64,000 nt of DNA from Sinomonas sp. ASV322 (GCF_030908245.1 NZ_JAVFJJ010000018.1:1-64000); one strand, 5' to 3'. Shown: positions 52,128-60,649, counted from the first letter of the stretch. The notes: generated by a model from the letters alone, not told the origin. A program made the numbers and translations.

Positions 52128-53465
52128 CTAAGCCTTGGCCGCGACGTCGTCCGCGCGGGAGAGCTGGCCGCGTTCGAGCCACGGCGCGAGCGCATACCCG
52201 ATGACCGCGCCGATGGCGGTCTCCGCGCCGACCCACACGAGCGTCCAGAGCGGATTCGGACCGAGCTGCGTGAACCGGCCGATTCCGGCCGAACCGCCCG
52301 CGAGCCACGCCGCGCCCGCGCACAGTGCACCGCCTACGAGGCCCACGAGCGCGCCGACGACGAGCGCCGACACCGAGGCCGTGAACCAGCGCGCCGGGAC
52401 CTTGATCGCGAGCCACTCGTCGAAGTGGTCCTCACCGGCGCGCTGGAACCACCACCCGCCGAAGACCCCTGCGACGACGGGCAGGACGAGCGCTGCCGAC
52501 GCGACCGGCACCGACGAGGTTGGTATCGCCGCGAGCACGGGGATCGGCGGAAGGGGGCCCACCGCCGTCGCGAGCGCGCTCGCGCTCGAGCCGACGCCGA
52601 GCGAGACGCCCGCGCCCGACGACCAGCCCAGCGTCCACACCGCGAGGTTGGGCGCGTAGCCGAGCTGGGCGAAGGTGAGCGCCGCGCCGCCGACTCCGCC
52701 GGACCCGAGCGCCTCGTACACCGTTGCGATATCTGCCCATCGAGCCGCGAGATCGACCGCGAGGAGCGCGGCCGAGAGCCCGAGCGCCGCGACCGCTGAG
52801 ACGAAGCCGGCCCGGATCACCGCCCACACGTAGCTCCCGGCCCAGCGAGAATACTGGCCCGTGCGGGAGATCCAGTCGACAGCCTCGACGCCGATGAGCC
52901 GTGCCCAGGAGCCGGCCTCGCGGCGCGCCCCGACGACGAGGCCGAGGACCACGGGGATGAGCGGGATCCCGGCGCTGACGCCCACGCCCGCGCTCACGTC
53001 GGGCGTGCTGCACACGAATGCGGTGGCGAACCCCGCGAGCGAGTAGAGGGCCGCCGCGCCGACGAGACCCTGCCACAGGGTGTCCGCATAGGACGCGCGG
53101 GCGAGGCGGCGCCCGGCGCGCCACGAGAGGAAGAACGGGATGAGCGCGAAGCCGAGGGGCACGAACTCGAGGATGCTCGACGCGGGCGCGGCCCCGCCGT
53201 CGGACGCCATGCCCGCCCCGCTCAGCCGGAGCGGGACGCCGTGGATGACGAGCCAGGCCTGCCCGCCGAGCCGCGCGGCCTGATCGACCGCAAGCGATCC
53301 AAAGCCGCCGGTGAGCCAGACCGCCGCGATGGGGACGAGGACGCCGAAGGCGGAAATGGCCACCGCTTGGAAGGACTCGACGGCGCCCTGGAGCCAGAGC
53401 GGCATCGGGAGGCCTCGGAGCCCGGACTGGTCGGCGCGCAATTTCATCGCGATCCACTTTGCCAT
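52128..53465 (-). CDS. DUF6350 family polytopic membrane protein
   Basis: The 445-residue protein has about ten hydrophobic helices (SFQAVAISAFGVLVPIAAVW, ALIPFFLSWRAGRRLARASY, IPLIPVVLGLVVGARREAG) and ends in a short charged tail. It matches the actinobacterial family that precedes purN-purH, sometimes called cell division protein PerM. Function is not established here. The ATG at 53465 was chosen; the open frame continues upstream but is Arg/Pro-rich noise. Confidence 0.75.
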   Translation of the reverse strand: MAKWIAMKLRADQSGLRGLPMPLWLQGAVESFQAVAISAFGVLVPIAAVWLTGGFGSLAVDQAARLGGQAWLVIHGVPLRLSGAGMASDGGAAPASSILEFVPLGFALIPFFLSWRAGRRLARASYADTLWQGLVGAAALYSLAGFATAFVCSTPDVSAGVGVSAGIPLIPVVLGLVVGARREAGSWARLIGVEAVDWISRTGQYSRWAGSYVWAVIRAGFVSAVAALGLSAALLAVDLAARWADIATVYEALGSGGVGGAALTFAQLGYAPNLAVWTLGWSSGAGVSLGVGSSASALATAVGPLPPIPVLAAIPTSSVPVASAALVLPVVAGVFGGWWFQRAGEDHFDEWLAIKVPARWFTASVSALVVGALVGLVGGALCAGAAWLAGGSAGIGRFTQLGPNPLWTLVWVGAETAIGAVIGYALAPWLERGQLSRADDVAAKA

Positions 53466-53589
53466 GCGCGGCTCGACGGCCCGTTCAGGCGCACCGTCCA
53501 GGCGCGAAGCGCTCTGCGCCGGCGAGCGCCGCGCTCCCCGTCCGCTTCTTCGGCCGCAACACGCCCCGGGGCCGCGACGCGCCGCCCTC

Positions 53590-53619
53590 CCGACCGATGG
53601 GGAACTTACAACCGGACGG
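53590..53619 (+). repeat. 30-bp dispersed intergenic element, copy 2
   Basis: This sequence, from GACCGATGGGGAACTTACAA, matches 6463-6492 at 26 of 30 positions. It lies in the gap upstream of the DUF6350 gene and 20 bp past the end of the Old Yellow Enzyme gene. Confidence 0.6.
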
Positions 53620-53638
53620 GAGCGCAGCGCCGCGGGGT

Positions 53639-54802
53639 TCAGCTCAGGGTTTCGCGATCCTCGGCGCGGAACGGACGGATCTCTTCGTGGCGGCCCTCGC
53701 GGATCTTCTCGATCCACGCCGGATCGCTCAGGAGGACGCGACCGAGGGCCACGAGATCGAATTCGCCTCGTCCGAGCTGCTCGAGCACGGGCTCGAGTCC
53801 GGACACGCCGGCGCGGCCGCCAGCCTGGAAAGCGACCTGGAACGCCTCGTTGAGCCCCACCGAGCCGACCGCGATCGAGGGAAGGCCCGTGACCTTCTTC
53901 GCCCAGCCCGCGAGACCGAGCCGCCCGTCCGGGCCCTCAACCTCAGGGAATGCGGGCTCCCAGTGGCGGCGGGTCGACGCGTGGAACACCGAGACGCCGG
54001 CGTCGGCGAGGCGCCCGAGGATCGCCTCGAGCTCGGCGGGGGTGTTGGCGATGCGGGCGGTGTAGTCGCCGGACTTCCACTGCGAGAAGCGGAAGATGAC
54101 GGGGACATCCGGCCCGACGGCTTCGCGCACCGCAGCGGCGACCTCCGCCGGGAAGCGCGTCCGAGCCTCGAGCGAGCCGCCGTACTCGTCGTCACGCTTG
54201 TTGGTGCCCTCCCAGAGGAACTGGTCGAGGAGGTAGCCGTGGGCGCCATGAAGTTCGACGGCGTCGAACCCGGCTTCCCGTGCGGCGGCGGCAGCTCGCG
54301 CGAAGTCGTCGCGGATGCGGGCGAGCTCGTCGGCGGTCGCAGCGCGCCCGCGGCTCTTGCCCGAGGACGAGAGGCCGGAGGGGCTCAAGGTGGGCAGCCC
54401 GGCGTTGAAGGCCGGGTGATCGCCCCGCTCCGCGCCGAGGTGCCAGAGCTGCGGCGCGATGAGCCCGCCCTCGGCGTGCACCGCGTCGACGAGCCGCGCC
54501 CAGGCGGCGAGCTGGGCCTCTCCGAACAGGCGCGGGACGCGCGTGCTCGGGCCCGAGTCCTCGGAGACGTAGACGCCCTCGGTGATGAGCAGGCCGACTC
54601 CGGCCGCTGCGCGGCGCGCGTAGTACGAGGCGACCTCGTCCGTCACGGTCCCGTCCGGCGAGAACTCCCGCGTCATGGGGGCCATCGCGAAGCGGTTCCG
54701 GACCCGGAGCGGTCCGAGCTCGACAGGCCCGAAGAGGTCGGCGAGGCGGGCGGAGGACTTCGCGGCCTGGCCCGCGCGGCTTACGGTGTGCTCAACGGTC
54801 AT
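53639..54802 (-). CDS. Old Yellow Enzyme family NADH:flavin oxidoreductase
   Basis: The 387-residue TIM-barrel flavoprotein has the family segments LFGPVELGPLRVRNRFAMAP, LWHLGAERGDHP and ELHGAHGYLLDQFLWEGTNK with DDEYGGSLEARTRF. It is of the YqjM-like class, which reduces activated C=C bonds with NAD(P)H. The start ATG 54802 has only a distant GGAG; a start at 54823 is also possible. It is divergent from the DUF4383 gene. Confidence 0.9.
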   Translation of the reverse strand: MTVEHTVSRAGQAAKSSARLADLFGPVELGPLRVRNRFAMAPMTREFSPDGTVTDEVASYYARRAAAGVGLLITEGVYVSEDSGPSTRVPRLFGEAQLAAWARLVDAVHAEGGLIAPQLWHLGAERGDHPAFNAGLPTLSPSGLSSSGKSRGRAATADELARIRDDFARAAAAAREAGFDAVELHGAHGYLLDQFLWEGTNKRDDEYGGSLEARTRFPAEVAAAVREAVGPDVPVIFRFSQWKSGDYTARIANTPAELEAILGRLADAGVSVFHASTRRHWEPAFPEVEGPDGRLGLAGWAKKVTGLPSIAVGSVGLNEAFQVAFQAGGRAGVSGLEPVLEQLGRGEFDLVALGRVLLSDPAWIEKIREGRHEEIRPFRAEDRETLS

Positions 54803-54858
54803 GATTGGGCCAACTCCGTGCACGGGGTAAGCATTTCCACGGCGCTCCCGCTCGCGCA

Positions 54859-54872
54859 GTGACTTTGGTCAC
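54859..54872. promoter_or_regulatory. CRP/GlxR-like palindrome GTGA-N6-TCAC
   Basis: GTGACTTTGGTCAC between the divergent Old Yellow Enzyme and DUF4383 genes matches the CRP/GlxR half-site pattern GTGA-N6-TCAC. It lies 57 bp upstream of the oxidoreductase start and is a plausible operator for either gene. Confidence 0.45.
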
Positions 54873-55021
54873 GTATGGCGTCCACTACCGGACGTAGAAT
54901 TAATGTGTTGATGCAGCGACCTCCGCCCGCTCCTGGGGTGGGACCAAGGGGTGGCGCGCCGTGACACCAGCGCCCCGAGGCGTTCGCCTCACGGGCAGCT
55001 CAGCAGGTAGTAGGAGGAGAG

Positions 55022-55480
55022 ATGACTACCGCCGCGCCTCACGCACACCACGGTGTCCACTTCGGGCGCAAAGACATCCAGCTGCTGGCCATGGGAGCTG
55101 GCGTGGTCTGGGCCCTCGTCGGGATCTTCGGGTTCATTCCGGGTCTCACGCAGGACTACAGCAGCCTGAAGTTCCTCGGCCCCGACTCGCACGCGATGCT
55201 GTTCAGCGTCTTCCAGACCTCGATGCTGCTGAACATCGTTCAGCTCGTCATCGGCGTCGTCGGCATCGTCATGGGCCGCTCGGCTGCGGGTGCGCGCCGT
55301 TACCTCATGTGGTTCGGTGGCCTCTTGGCGGTGCTCGCGATCTACGGATTCGTCACCGGAACGTCCGCCGCGAACGTCTTCGCGTCCACCATGGTGGACA
55401 ACTGGATGCTGATCGTCCTCGGCCTGCTCATGGCAGGATCCGGCTGGTACGTGGCACACAACGTCGAGGATCAGACCTAG
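55022..55480 (+). CDS. DUF4383 domain membrane protein
   Basis: The 152-residue protein has four predicted helices (LLAMGAGVVWALVGIFGFIP, SMLLNIVQLVIGVVGIVMG, YLMWFGGLLAVLAIYGFVTG, WMLIVLGLLMAGSGWYVAHN) and matches the actinobacterial DUF4383 family. Function is unknown. The start follows a perfect AGGAGGAGAG. The upstream 218-bp gap carries the CRP-like site. Confidence 0.8.
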   Translation: MTTAAPHAHHGVHFGRKDIQLLAMGAGVVWALVGIFGFIPGLTQDYSSLKFLGPDSHAMLFSVFQTSMLLNIVQLVIGVVGIVMGRSAAGARRYLMWFGGLLAVLAIYGFVTGTSAANVFASTMVDNWMLIVLGLLMAGSGWYVAHNVEDQT

Positions 55481-55530
55481 TCCCCCGACACCCAGGATGC
55501 CTTCCGAAAACGACGGCGCGGACCTACTCG

Positions 55531-55632
55531 GCGGGGGCGGACGACGGCGGGCGGGGGCGGACGACGGCGGGCGGGGGCGGACGACGGCGGGCAGACAGCG
55601 GCGGGCGGGGGCGGACGACGGCGGGCGGCCGG
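55531..55632. repeat. 20-bp tandem repeats GCGGGGGCGGACGACGGCGG
   Basis: Three contiguous 20-bp copies and one further copy after a short interruption fill the gap before the MFS gene. The unit is purine-rich on this strand and lies between co-directional genes. Confidence 0.85.
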
Positions 55633-55659
55633 CGTCGCCGTGATCCGTAGACTCGGACC

Positions 55660-56898
55660 GTGAGCCTCCCCCGCACCCAACCCGCTCCGGCGAGTGCCGC
55701 CGTCGTCCCTTTGTACGCCGCGGGCTTTACGACGGCGTTTGGCGCCCATAGCATCGCGGCTGGCCTGGGCGCGACGAACTTCGCGGAACACCGCGACGTC
55801 GGCGCCGATCTCCTCGTGCTCGGCGTCCTGCTCGCGCTGTACGACGTCGCCGAGGTGTTCCTCAAGCCAGTGTTCGGCTCGCTGTCCGACCGGATCGGGC
55901 CGAAGCCGGTCATCATCGGCGGGCTCATGGGGTTCACGCTCGCCTCGCTCGCGGGCCTGTGGTCGGGGCAGGTGGTCATGCTCGCCGTCGCGCGCCTCGG
56001 GCAGGGCGCGGCGGCCTCGGCGTTCTCCCCTGCGTCGTCGGCGAGCGTGGCAAGGCTTGCCGGCAAGAGCACCGGGCGATACTTCGGCCGCTATGGTTCG
56101 TGGAAGGGGCTCGGCTATGCGTTCGGGCCGTTGCTCGGCGCCGGCGCGATCCTCGTGGGAGGCTTCCCGCTCCTGTTCGGCGTCCTCGCGGCCCTTGCCC
56201 TCGCTGTGGCGGTGTGGGTTTCGGCCGCGGTGCCGCGCCTCGACCCGCTCCCGCGCACCCGGTACACGGTCGCCGACCTCGCGCGCCAGCTCACGGACCG
56301 ATCGTTCCTCGGGCCGACGCTCGTCCTTGCGGGTGCCACGGGAGCGCTCGGGGCGGCGGTCGGCTTCCTCCCGGCCCTTGCGATTCGCGCGGGCATGGGG
56401 ACGGTCGCAAGTGTGGGCGCGGTGACGGTCCTCGCGGTCGCCTCCTCGCTCGTCCAGCCGCGGATCGGCCGGCTTCGTGACGCGGGGCGGATCCAGGACC
56501 GCGCCGGCATGGCGGGTGGCCTCGGCGTCATCGCGACCGGGGCCCTCGTCGCCTCGTTCACACCGCTCGCCCCGGGCGCGTGGGCCGCCGTCACGGTCTA
56601 CCTCGCGGCGCTGCTCGTGGGGGCGGGCATCGGCGTCGCGACGCCTGTCGCGTTCGCGCACCTCGCGGATGCGACACCGCACGAGCGCATGGGCCGCACG
56701 ATGGGCACCGCTGAGCTCGGCCGCGAACTCGGCGACGCGGGCGGGCCGCTTCTCGTTGGCGCCGTCGCGAGCGGAGCGGGGATCGGATGGGGCCTCGGGG
56801 CGCTCGCCGTCGCAGTCGGCGCCATCGCGGCCTCCGCCCCGACTGGCAGCGCCCCGACGGCGGCTGCCGGGTCCGAGGACCCCGAACGCAGGCCTTAG
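55660..56898 (+). CDS. major facilitator superfamily transporter
   Basis: The 412-residue protein has about twelve helices, with the MFS motif between helices 2 and 3 (GSLSDRIGPKPVIIGGLMGF, about residues 68-87). It fits a drug or metabolite efflux proton antiporter, but substrate is not predictable. It starts at a GTG (55660) just after the tandem repeat, with no clear ribosome site nearby, so the start may be off. Confidence 0.82.
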   Translation: MSLPRTQPAPASAAVVPLYAAGFTTAFGAHSIAAGLGATNFAEHRDVGADLLVLGVLLALYDVAEVFLKPVFGSLSDRIGPKPVIIGGLMGFTLASLAGLWSGQVVMLAVARLGQGAAASAFSPASSASVARLAGKSTGRYFGRYGSWKGLGYAFGPLLGAGAILVGGFPLLFGVLAALALAVAVWVSAAVPRLDPLPRTRYTVADLARQLTDRSFLGPTLVLAGATGALGAAVGFLPALAIRAGMGTVASVGAVTVLAVASSLVQPRIGRLRDAGRIQDRAGMAGGLGVIATGALVASFTPLAPGAWAAVTVYLAALLVGAGIGVATPVAFAHLADATPHERMGRTMGTAELGRELGDAGGPLLVGAVASGAGIGWGLGALAVAVGAIAASAPTGSAPTAAAGSEDPERRP

Positions 56899-56944
56899 CC
56901 GCCGACCTCCCCGTCTCAGCACCTTCACGAACCGGACCAACCAA

Positions 56945-57140
56945 CTCCCCCACCGAATTCCCCAACGCCCCCGCCAGATTCCCCAAGCACTGAGCCGATG
57001 TCCTCGGCCGCGAGGGCTGAACCACCGGCATTTCACGGAAGCAGTACGACTCCGCGGCGCAGCGCGGCTCAGAAGCTGAGGATGTCGGCGCAGAAAGTGG
57101 GGAGACCGGGCCCGAGGCTGGGGAAGTCGGCGCAGATCGG
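56945..57140. repeat. degenerate CCCCAA / CTGGGGAAGTCGGCGCAGA repeats
   Basis: The 341-bp gap 56899-57239 holds no gene. It contains ATTCCCCAA-type units at 56953-56990 and, in the opposite sense, units such as AGTGGGGAGACCGG and CTGGGGAAGTCGGCGCAGAT at 57093-57138. The second type matches units at 35046 and 48730. Confidence 0.65.
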
Positions 57141-57239
57141 CCAAATCGGCCCCGCCCGACGCCGCGCGTTAACCAATCCTTCCCCTCCGCGTCACGGCGT
57201 TTCCGCCATCTCGTTAGGCACTCCCGTGACCGTGGAAGC

Positions 57240-58388
57240 GTGAGGATAGCGATAGTTGCCGAATCGTTCCTTCCGCAGATGAATGGCGTGACCCACTCGG
57301 TTCTGCGGGTCCTTGACCATCTCCAGGAACGCGGCGACGACGTCCTCGTGATCGCCCCCGCGGGCGAAGCCGCCTCCGAGCCCGAGTACGTTTCGGGCGC
57401 CCTCGTGCGACGCCTCCCCGCCATGCCGATGATGGGCTACTCGAAGGTGCGCGTCGCGTTCGGGGCCGTCCCGAAGGTCAAGCGCATCCTGCGGAAGTTC
57501 GCGCCCGACGTCGTCCACCTCGCCTCGCCGTTCGAACTCGGCTGGCGCGCCGTCCGCGCTGCTCACAGCCTCGGGATTCCGACCGTGGCCATCTACCAGA
57601 CCGAGGTCCCAAGCTACGCGGCCCGATACGGCTTCCCCTTCCTCGAGAACTGGGCGTGGCAGCGGGTCGAGAAGATCCACCTCCTCTCGGACCGCACGCT
57701 CGCCCCGTCCACGTTCGCGATCAACCAGCTGCGCGGGCGCGGCATCTTCGACGTCGAGATGTGGCGCCGCGGCGTCGACGCCCAGCGCTTCAGCCCCGCG
57801 AAGCGCGACGCCGCGTGGCGGGCTTCCGTCGCGGGCCTTACGGCGAGCGGGCGGCCGCGGAAGATCATCGGCTACGTGGGCCGCCTCGCAGCCGAGAAGC
57901 AGGTCGAAGACCTGCGGGTCCTGGCCGACCTCCCGGACACGAAGCTCGTGATCGTGGGCGACGGCCCGCTCCGCCCGACCCTCGAGGCCCAGCTTCCCAC
58001 GGCGCATTTCACCGGCTTCCAGGGCGGCGAGGACCTCGCCCGCATCATGGCCAGCTTCGACCTGTTCGTCCATCCGGGCGAGTTCGAGACGTTCTGCCAG
58101 ACGATCCAGGAGGCCATGGCCTCGGGCGTGCCCGTCGTCGCGACGGGCCGAGGCGGGCCCCTCGACCTCGTCGAGAACTCGAAGACGGGCTGGCTCTACA
58201 CGCCGGGCCAGCTCAACGAGATGCGCTCCTATGTGCAGGACCTCATCGGCGACGACGCGAAGCGAGCCGCGTTCGCCGAGGCGGCTCTGCGGACGGTCCA
58301 GGGGCGCACATGGTCCTCGATCTGCGATCAGCTCGTGGGCCACTACGAAGACGTCATCGCGGCCCGAGCGCTGGTTGCCCAGCGCTGA
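57240..58388 (+). CDS. mgtA: GT4 glycosyltransferase, MgtA-like alpha-mannosyltransferase
   Basis: The 382-residue GT-B enzyme opens with MRIAIVAESFLPQMNGVTHS, as in the MgtA/PimB family, and has the C-terminal sugar-nucleotide site (GYVGRLAAEKQVEDLRVLAD, FVHPGEFETFCQTIQEAMAS). The E-x7-E motif is present. In corynebacteria MgtA adds mannose from GDP-mannose to glucuronosyl-diacylglycerol. The next gene makes UDP-glucuronate, which supports this role. The start is a GTG at 57240 without a strong ribosome site. Confidence 0.82.
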   Translation: MRIAIVAESFLPQMNGVTHSVLRVLDHLQERGDDVLVIAPAGEAASEPEYVSGALVRRLPAMPMMGYSKVRVAFGAVPKVKRILRKFAPDVVHLASPFELGWRAVRAAHSLGIPTVAIYQTEVPSYAARYGFPFLENWAWQRVEKIHLLSDRTLAPSTFAINQLRGRGIFDVEMWRRGVDAQRFSPAKRDAAWRASVAGLTASGRPRKIIGYVGRLAAEKQVEDLRVLADLPDTKLVIVGDGPLRPTLEAQLPTAHFTGFQGGEDLARIMASFDLFVHPGEFETFCQTIQEAMASGVPVVATGRGGPLDLVENSKTGWLYTPGQLNEMRSYVQDLIGDDAKRAAFAEAALRTVQGRTWSSICDQLVGHYEDVIAARALVAQR

Positions 58389-58415
58389 CCGCGGCACAGC
58401 ACTGAAAGGAACCCT

Positions 58416-59777
58416 ATGAAGATCTCGGTCATCGGATGCGGCTACCTCGGGGCGGTCCACGCAGCGACCCTCGCGTCGATGGGCCACGATGTGGTGGGCG
58501 TCGACACCGATGCCGAGAAGGTCGGGCATCTCGCACGGGGCTTCGCGCCGTTCTTCGAGCCGGGACTCGAGGATCTCCTGAGGGACGGGCGCACCAACAA
58601 CCGGCTCACCTTCTCAACGGACATGGACCTCGTCGCGGACTGCGACGTCCACTTCCTGTGCGTCGGCACGCCGCAGTCGAAGACGAGCGAGCTCGCTGAC
58701 CTCGCGTACGTCGAGGCGGCCACGCGCGCGCTCGCCGAGCACGCGAAGGCGGGCTCCGTCGTCGTCGGCAAGTCCACGGTGCCGGTGGGGACGGTCCAGC
58801 GGGTGCGGGGCTGGCTCGCGGGAACGAGCGTCGAGCTGGCATGGAACCCGGAGTTCCTGCGGCAGGGCACGGCGGTCAAGGACTCGCTCGTGCCGGATCG
58901 GCTCGTGTACGGGGTGGACGACGCCGACCTCGCCCCGGGAGCGCAAGCCGCGAGCGCCGTCGTGCGTGCGCTCGATGAGGTCTATGCGCCCCTCCTGCAC
59001 GCGGGAGTCCCGCGCATTGTGTGCAATTTCGCGACGGCCGAGCTCATCAAGTCGGCGGCCAACGCGTACCTCGCGACGAAGCTCTCCTACATCAACGCGA
59101 TGGCCGAGCTGTGCGACGCGGCGGGCGCGGACGTCACCCAGCTCTCGGCCGCGATGGGCCTCGATCCGCGCATCGGCCAGCGCTACCTCGCGGCCGGCCT
59201 CGGCTTCGGCGGAGGGTGCCTCCCGAAGGACATCCGCTCGTTCCGGGCGCAGGCGCGCGAGCTGGGAGTCGACTCGGTCGACGCGTGGATGGGGCTCGTC
59301 GACGAGATCAATATTAACCAGCGCACGCGCGTCGCCGAGGTGGCGGCCGAGCTGTGCGGCGGCTCAGTGTCGGGGCGGCGCGTGGCCGTTCTCGGGGCCG
59401 CGTTCAAGCCGGACACGGACGACATCCGCGATTCGCCCGCGATCGACGTCTCGCTGCGGCTCGCGGAGGCGGGCGCGCACGTGATCGTGACGGATCCCAA
59501 GGCGATCAACAACGCGTGGATGCGCTACCCGCAGCTCCAGTTCGAGACCTCGGTCGCGGCGGCGTGCGACGGCGCCGAGATCGTGCTGCTCGTGACCGAA
59601 TGGGCGGAGTTCCGGGCGGTCGATCCGGTCGAGCTCGTCGAACGCGTCGCCCGGCCCGTCATGGTCGACGCGCGGAACGTGCTCGATGCCGACGCGTGGC
59701 GCGCAGCGGGCTGGACGTTCCGCGGGCTCGGGACGGGCGAGGGGGCTCGTCGGCTCTCGGACGTCCAGGCCGGCTGA
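58416..59777 (+). CDS. ugd: UDP-glucose 6-dehydrogenase
   Basis: The 453-residue enzyme has the NAD site ISVIGCGYLGAVHAATLASM, the motif NPEFLRQGTAV near residue 144 and the catalytic GFGGGCLPKDIRSF with C268. It oxidises UDP-glucose to UDP-glucuronate; GDP-mannose dehydrogenase is a less likely alternative. It lies 27 bp after mgtA behind CTGAAAGGAACCCT. A 14-bp tandem duplication (CAGGCCGGCTGAGC twice) spans its stop codon. Confidence 0.9.
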   Translation: MKISVIGCGYLGAVHAATLASMGHDVVGVDTDAEKVGHLARGFAPFFEPGLEDLLRDGRTNNRLTFSTDMDLVADCDVHFLCVGTPQSKTSELADLAYVEAATRALAEHAKAGSVVVGKSTVPVGTVQRVRGWLAGTSVELAWNPEFLRQGTAVKDSLVPDRLVYGVDDADLAPGAQAASAVVRALDEVYAPLLHAGVPRIVCNFATAELIKSAANAYLATKLSYINAMAELCDAAGADVTQLSAAMGLDPRIGQRYLAAGLGFGGGCLPKDIRSFRAQARELGVDSVDAWMGLVDEININQRTRVAEVAAELCGGSVSGRRVAVLGAAFKPDTDDIRDSPAIDVSLRLAEAGAHVIVTDPKAINNAWMRYPQLQFETSVAAACDGAEIVLLVTEWAEFRAVDPVELVERVARPVMVDARNVLDADAWRAAGWTFRGLGTGEGARRLSDVQAG

Positions 59778-59798
59778 GCCAGGCCGGCTGAGCGACGT

Positions 59799-60119
59799 TC
59801 ACCGCTTCGGGCCCGGCTCGTCGAGGCCCTCGGCCTGGCGTGCGAGCTCCTGAAGCGCCGCGAGGTGGCCTTTCAGGGCCTCCCGCCCGGCTTTCGTGAG
59901 GGAAACCCACGTCTTAGGACGCCCGCCCATCCCGACGGGCCGGCGAATCGAGACGTAGCCCTCCTCGGCGAGGACCTTGAGGTGCTTCGACAGGACCGAA
60001 TCGGCGACGCCGAGCTCGTCCCGCAGGAGGCTGAACTCGAGTTCCTTGACGGCGGCGAGCATCGCACACGCCCGGAGTCGGATGGGAGCGTGAATGGTCG
60101 CGTTGAACTCTGCCCGCAT
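59799..60119 (-). CDS. winged-helix transcriptional regulator, YjcS/ArsR-like
   Basis: The 106-residue protein is a small DNA-binding winged helix (IRLRACAMLAAVKELEFSLL, then LSKHLKVLAEEGYVSIRRPV and a wing GGRPKTWVSLT), of the transcriptional regulator group paired with small membrane proteins. Its ATG overlaps the stop of the membrane protein by one base (TGATG). The two palindromes upstream of that gene are the likely operators, so the pair would be autoregulated. No metal-binding Cys is present. Confidence 0.82.
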   Translation of the reverse strand: MRAEFNATIHAPIRLRACAMLAAVKELEFSLLRDELGVADSVLSKHLKVLAEEGYVSIRRPVGMGGRPKTWVSLTKAGREALKGHLAALQELARQAEGLDEPGPKR

Positions 60120-60565
60120 CACGCGCCCGCTGCCAGGCGACGCGCCACGGCCCGCGTGCGGGTCACCATGGCGCCACCCGCGGCGACCCCGCTCACGGCG
60201 GCGACGAGCCATCCCGACCACGCGGGGAGTTCCTCGAAGCGCACGAGCAGGGCACAGAAGGCTCCCGCGAGCAGAACTGCCGTGACGATCGCCACGGCCC
60301 AGAAGTCGGCCGTTCCGAAGCGCGTCACCGCTCGGATCCTCTTGGCCGCGCCGGCGGCGAGTGCCGAGCCGCCGACGGCGCACAGCGAACCCGCTAGGGC
60401 GACAAGGGGCGCGGCGAACCACGCGATCGCGACCATGAGCAGGAAGATCTGCCCGCCCAAGGCCACGTAGTACCACCGGGGCGGCTCGAGCCGCGCGGCG
60501 AGGAGCTGCCGCGCGTCGTCGGCGTCCGCGAGGGCTTCGCGCGGCGAGTACGAGTTACTTTCCAT
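60119..60565 (-). CDS. small four-helix membrane protein co-transcribed with the regulator
   Basis: The 148-residue protein has about four hydrophobic helices (WYYVALGGQIFLLMVAIAWF, LVALAGSLCAVGGSALAAGA, FWAVAIVTAVLLAGAFCALL, GWLVAAVSGVAAGGAM). I do not recognise a functional family; the pairing with a winged-helix regulator is common in actinobacteria and Firmicutes. The start codon lies inside operator IR1. Confidence 0.75.
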   Translation of the reverse strand: MESNSYSPREALADADDARQLLAARLEPPRWYYVALGGQIFLLMVAIAWFAAPLVALAGSLCAVGGSALAAGAAKRIRAVTRFGTADFWAVAIVTAVLLAGAFCALLVRFEELPAWSGWLVAAVSGVAAGGAMVTRTRAVARRLAAGA

Positions 60566-60607
60566 AATGGAAAGCTACCTGAGCCGGTCACTTTCCGCAA
60601 CGGAAAG
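60558..60607. promoter_or_regulatory. tandem operator: two CTTTCC-N5-GGAAAG palindromes
   Basis: Perfect palindromes CTTTCC-ATAAT-GGAAAG (60558-60574) and CTTTCC-GCAAC-GGAAAG (60591-60607) lie 33 bp apart centre to centre, about three helical turns. IR1 covers the start codon of the membrane-protein gene. The winged-helix protein encoded in this operon is the obvious binder. The helicase gene starts 43 bp to the right in the other direction and could be affected. Confidence 0.8.
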
Positions 60608-60649
60608 CGACCGCGTTCTTCTGTCGGTCCCGCGTGGGAGGATGGCGTT

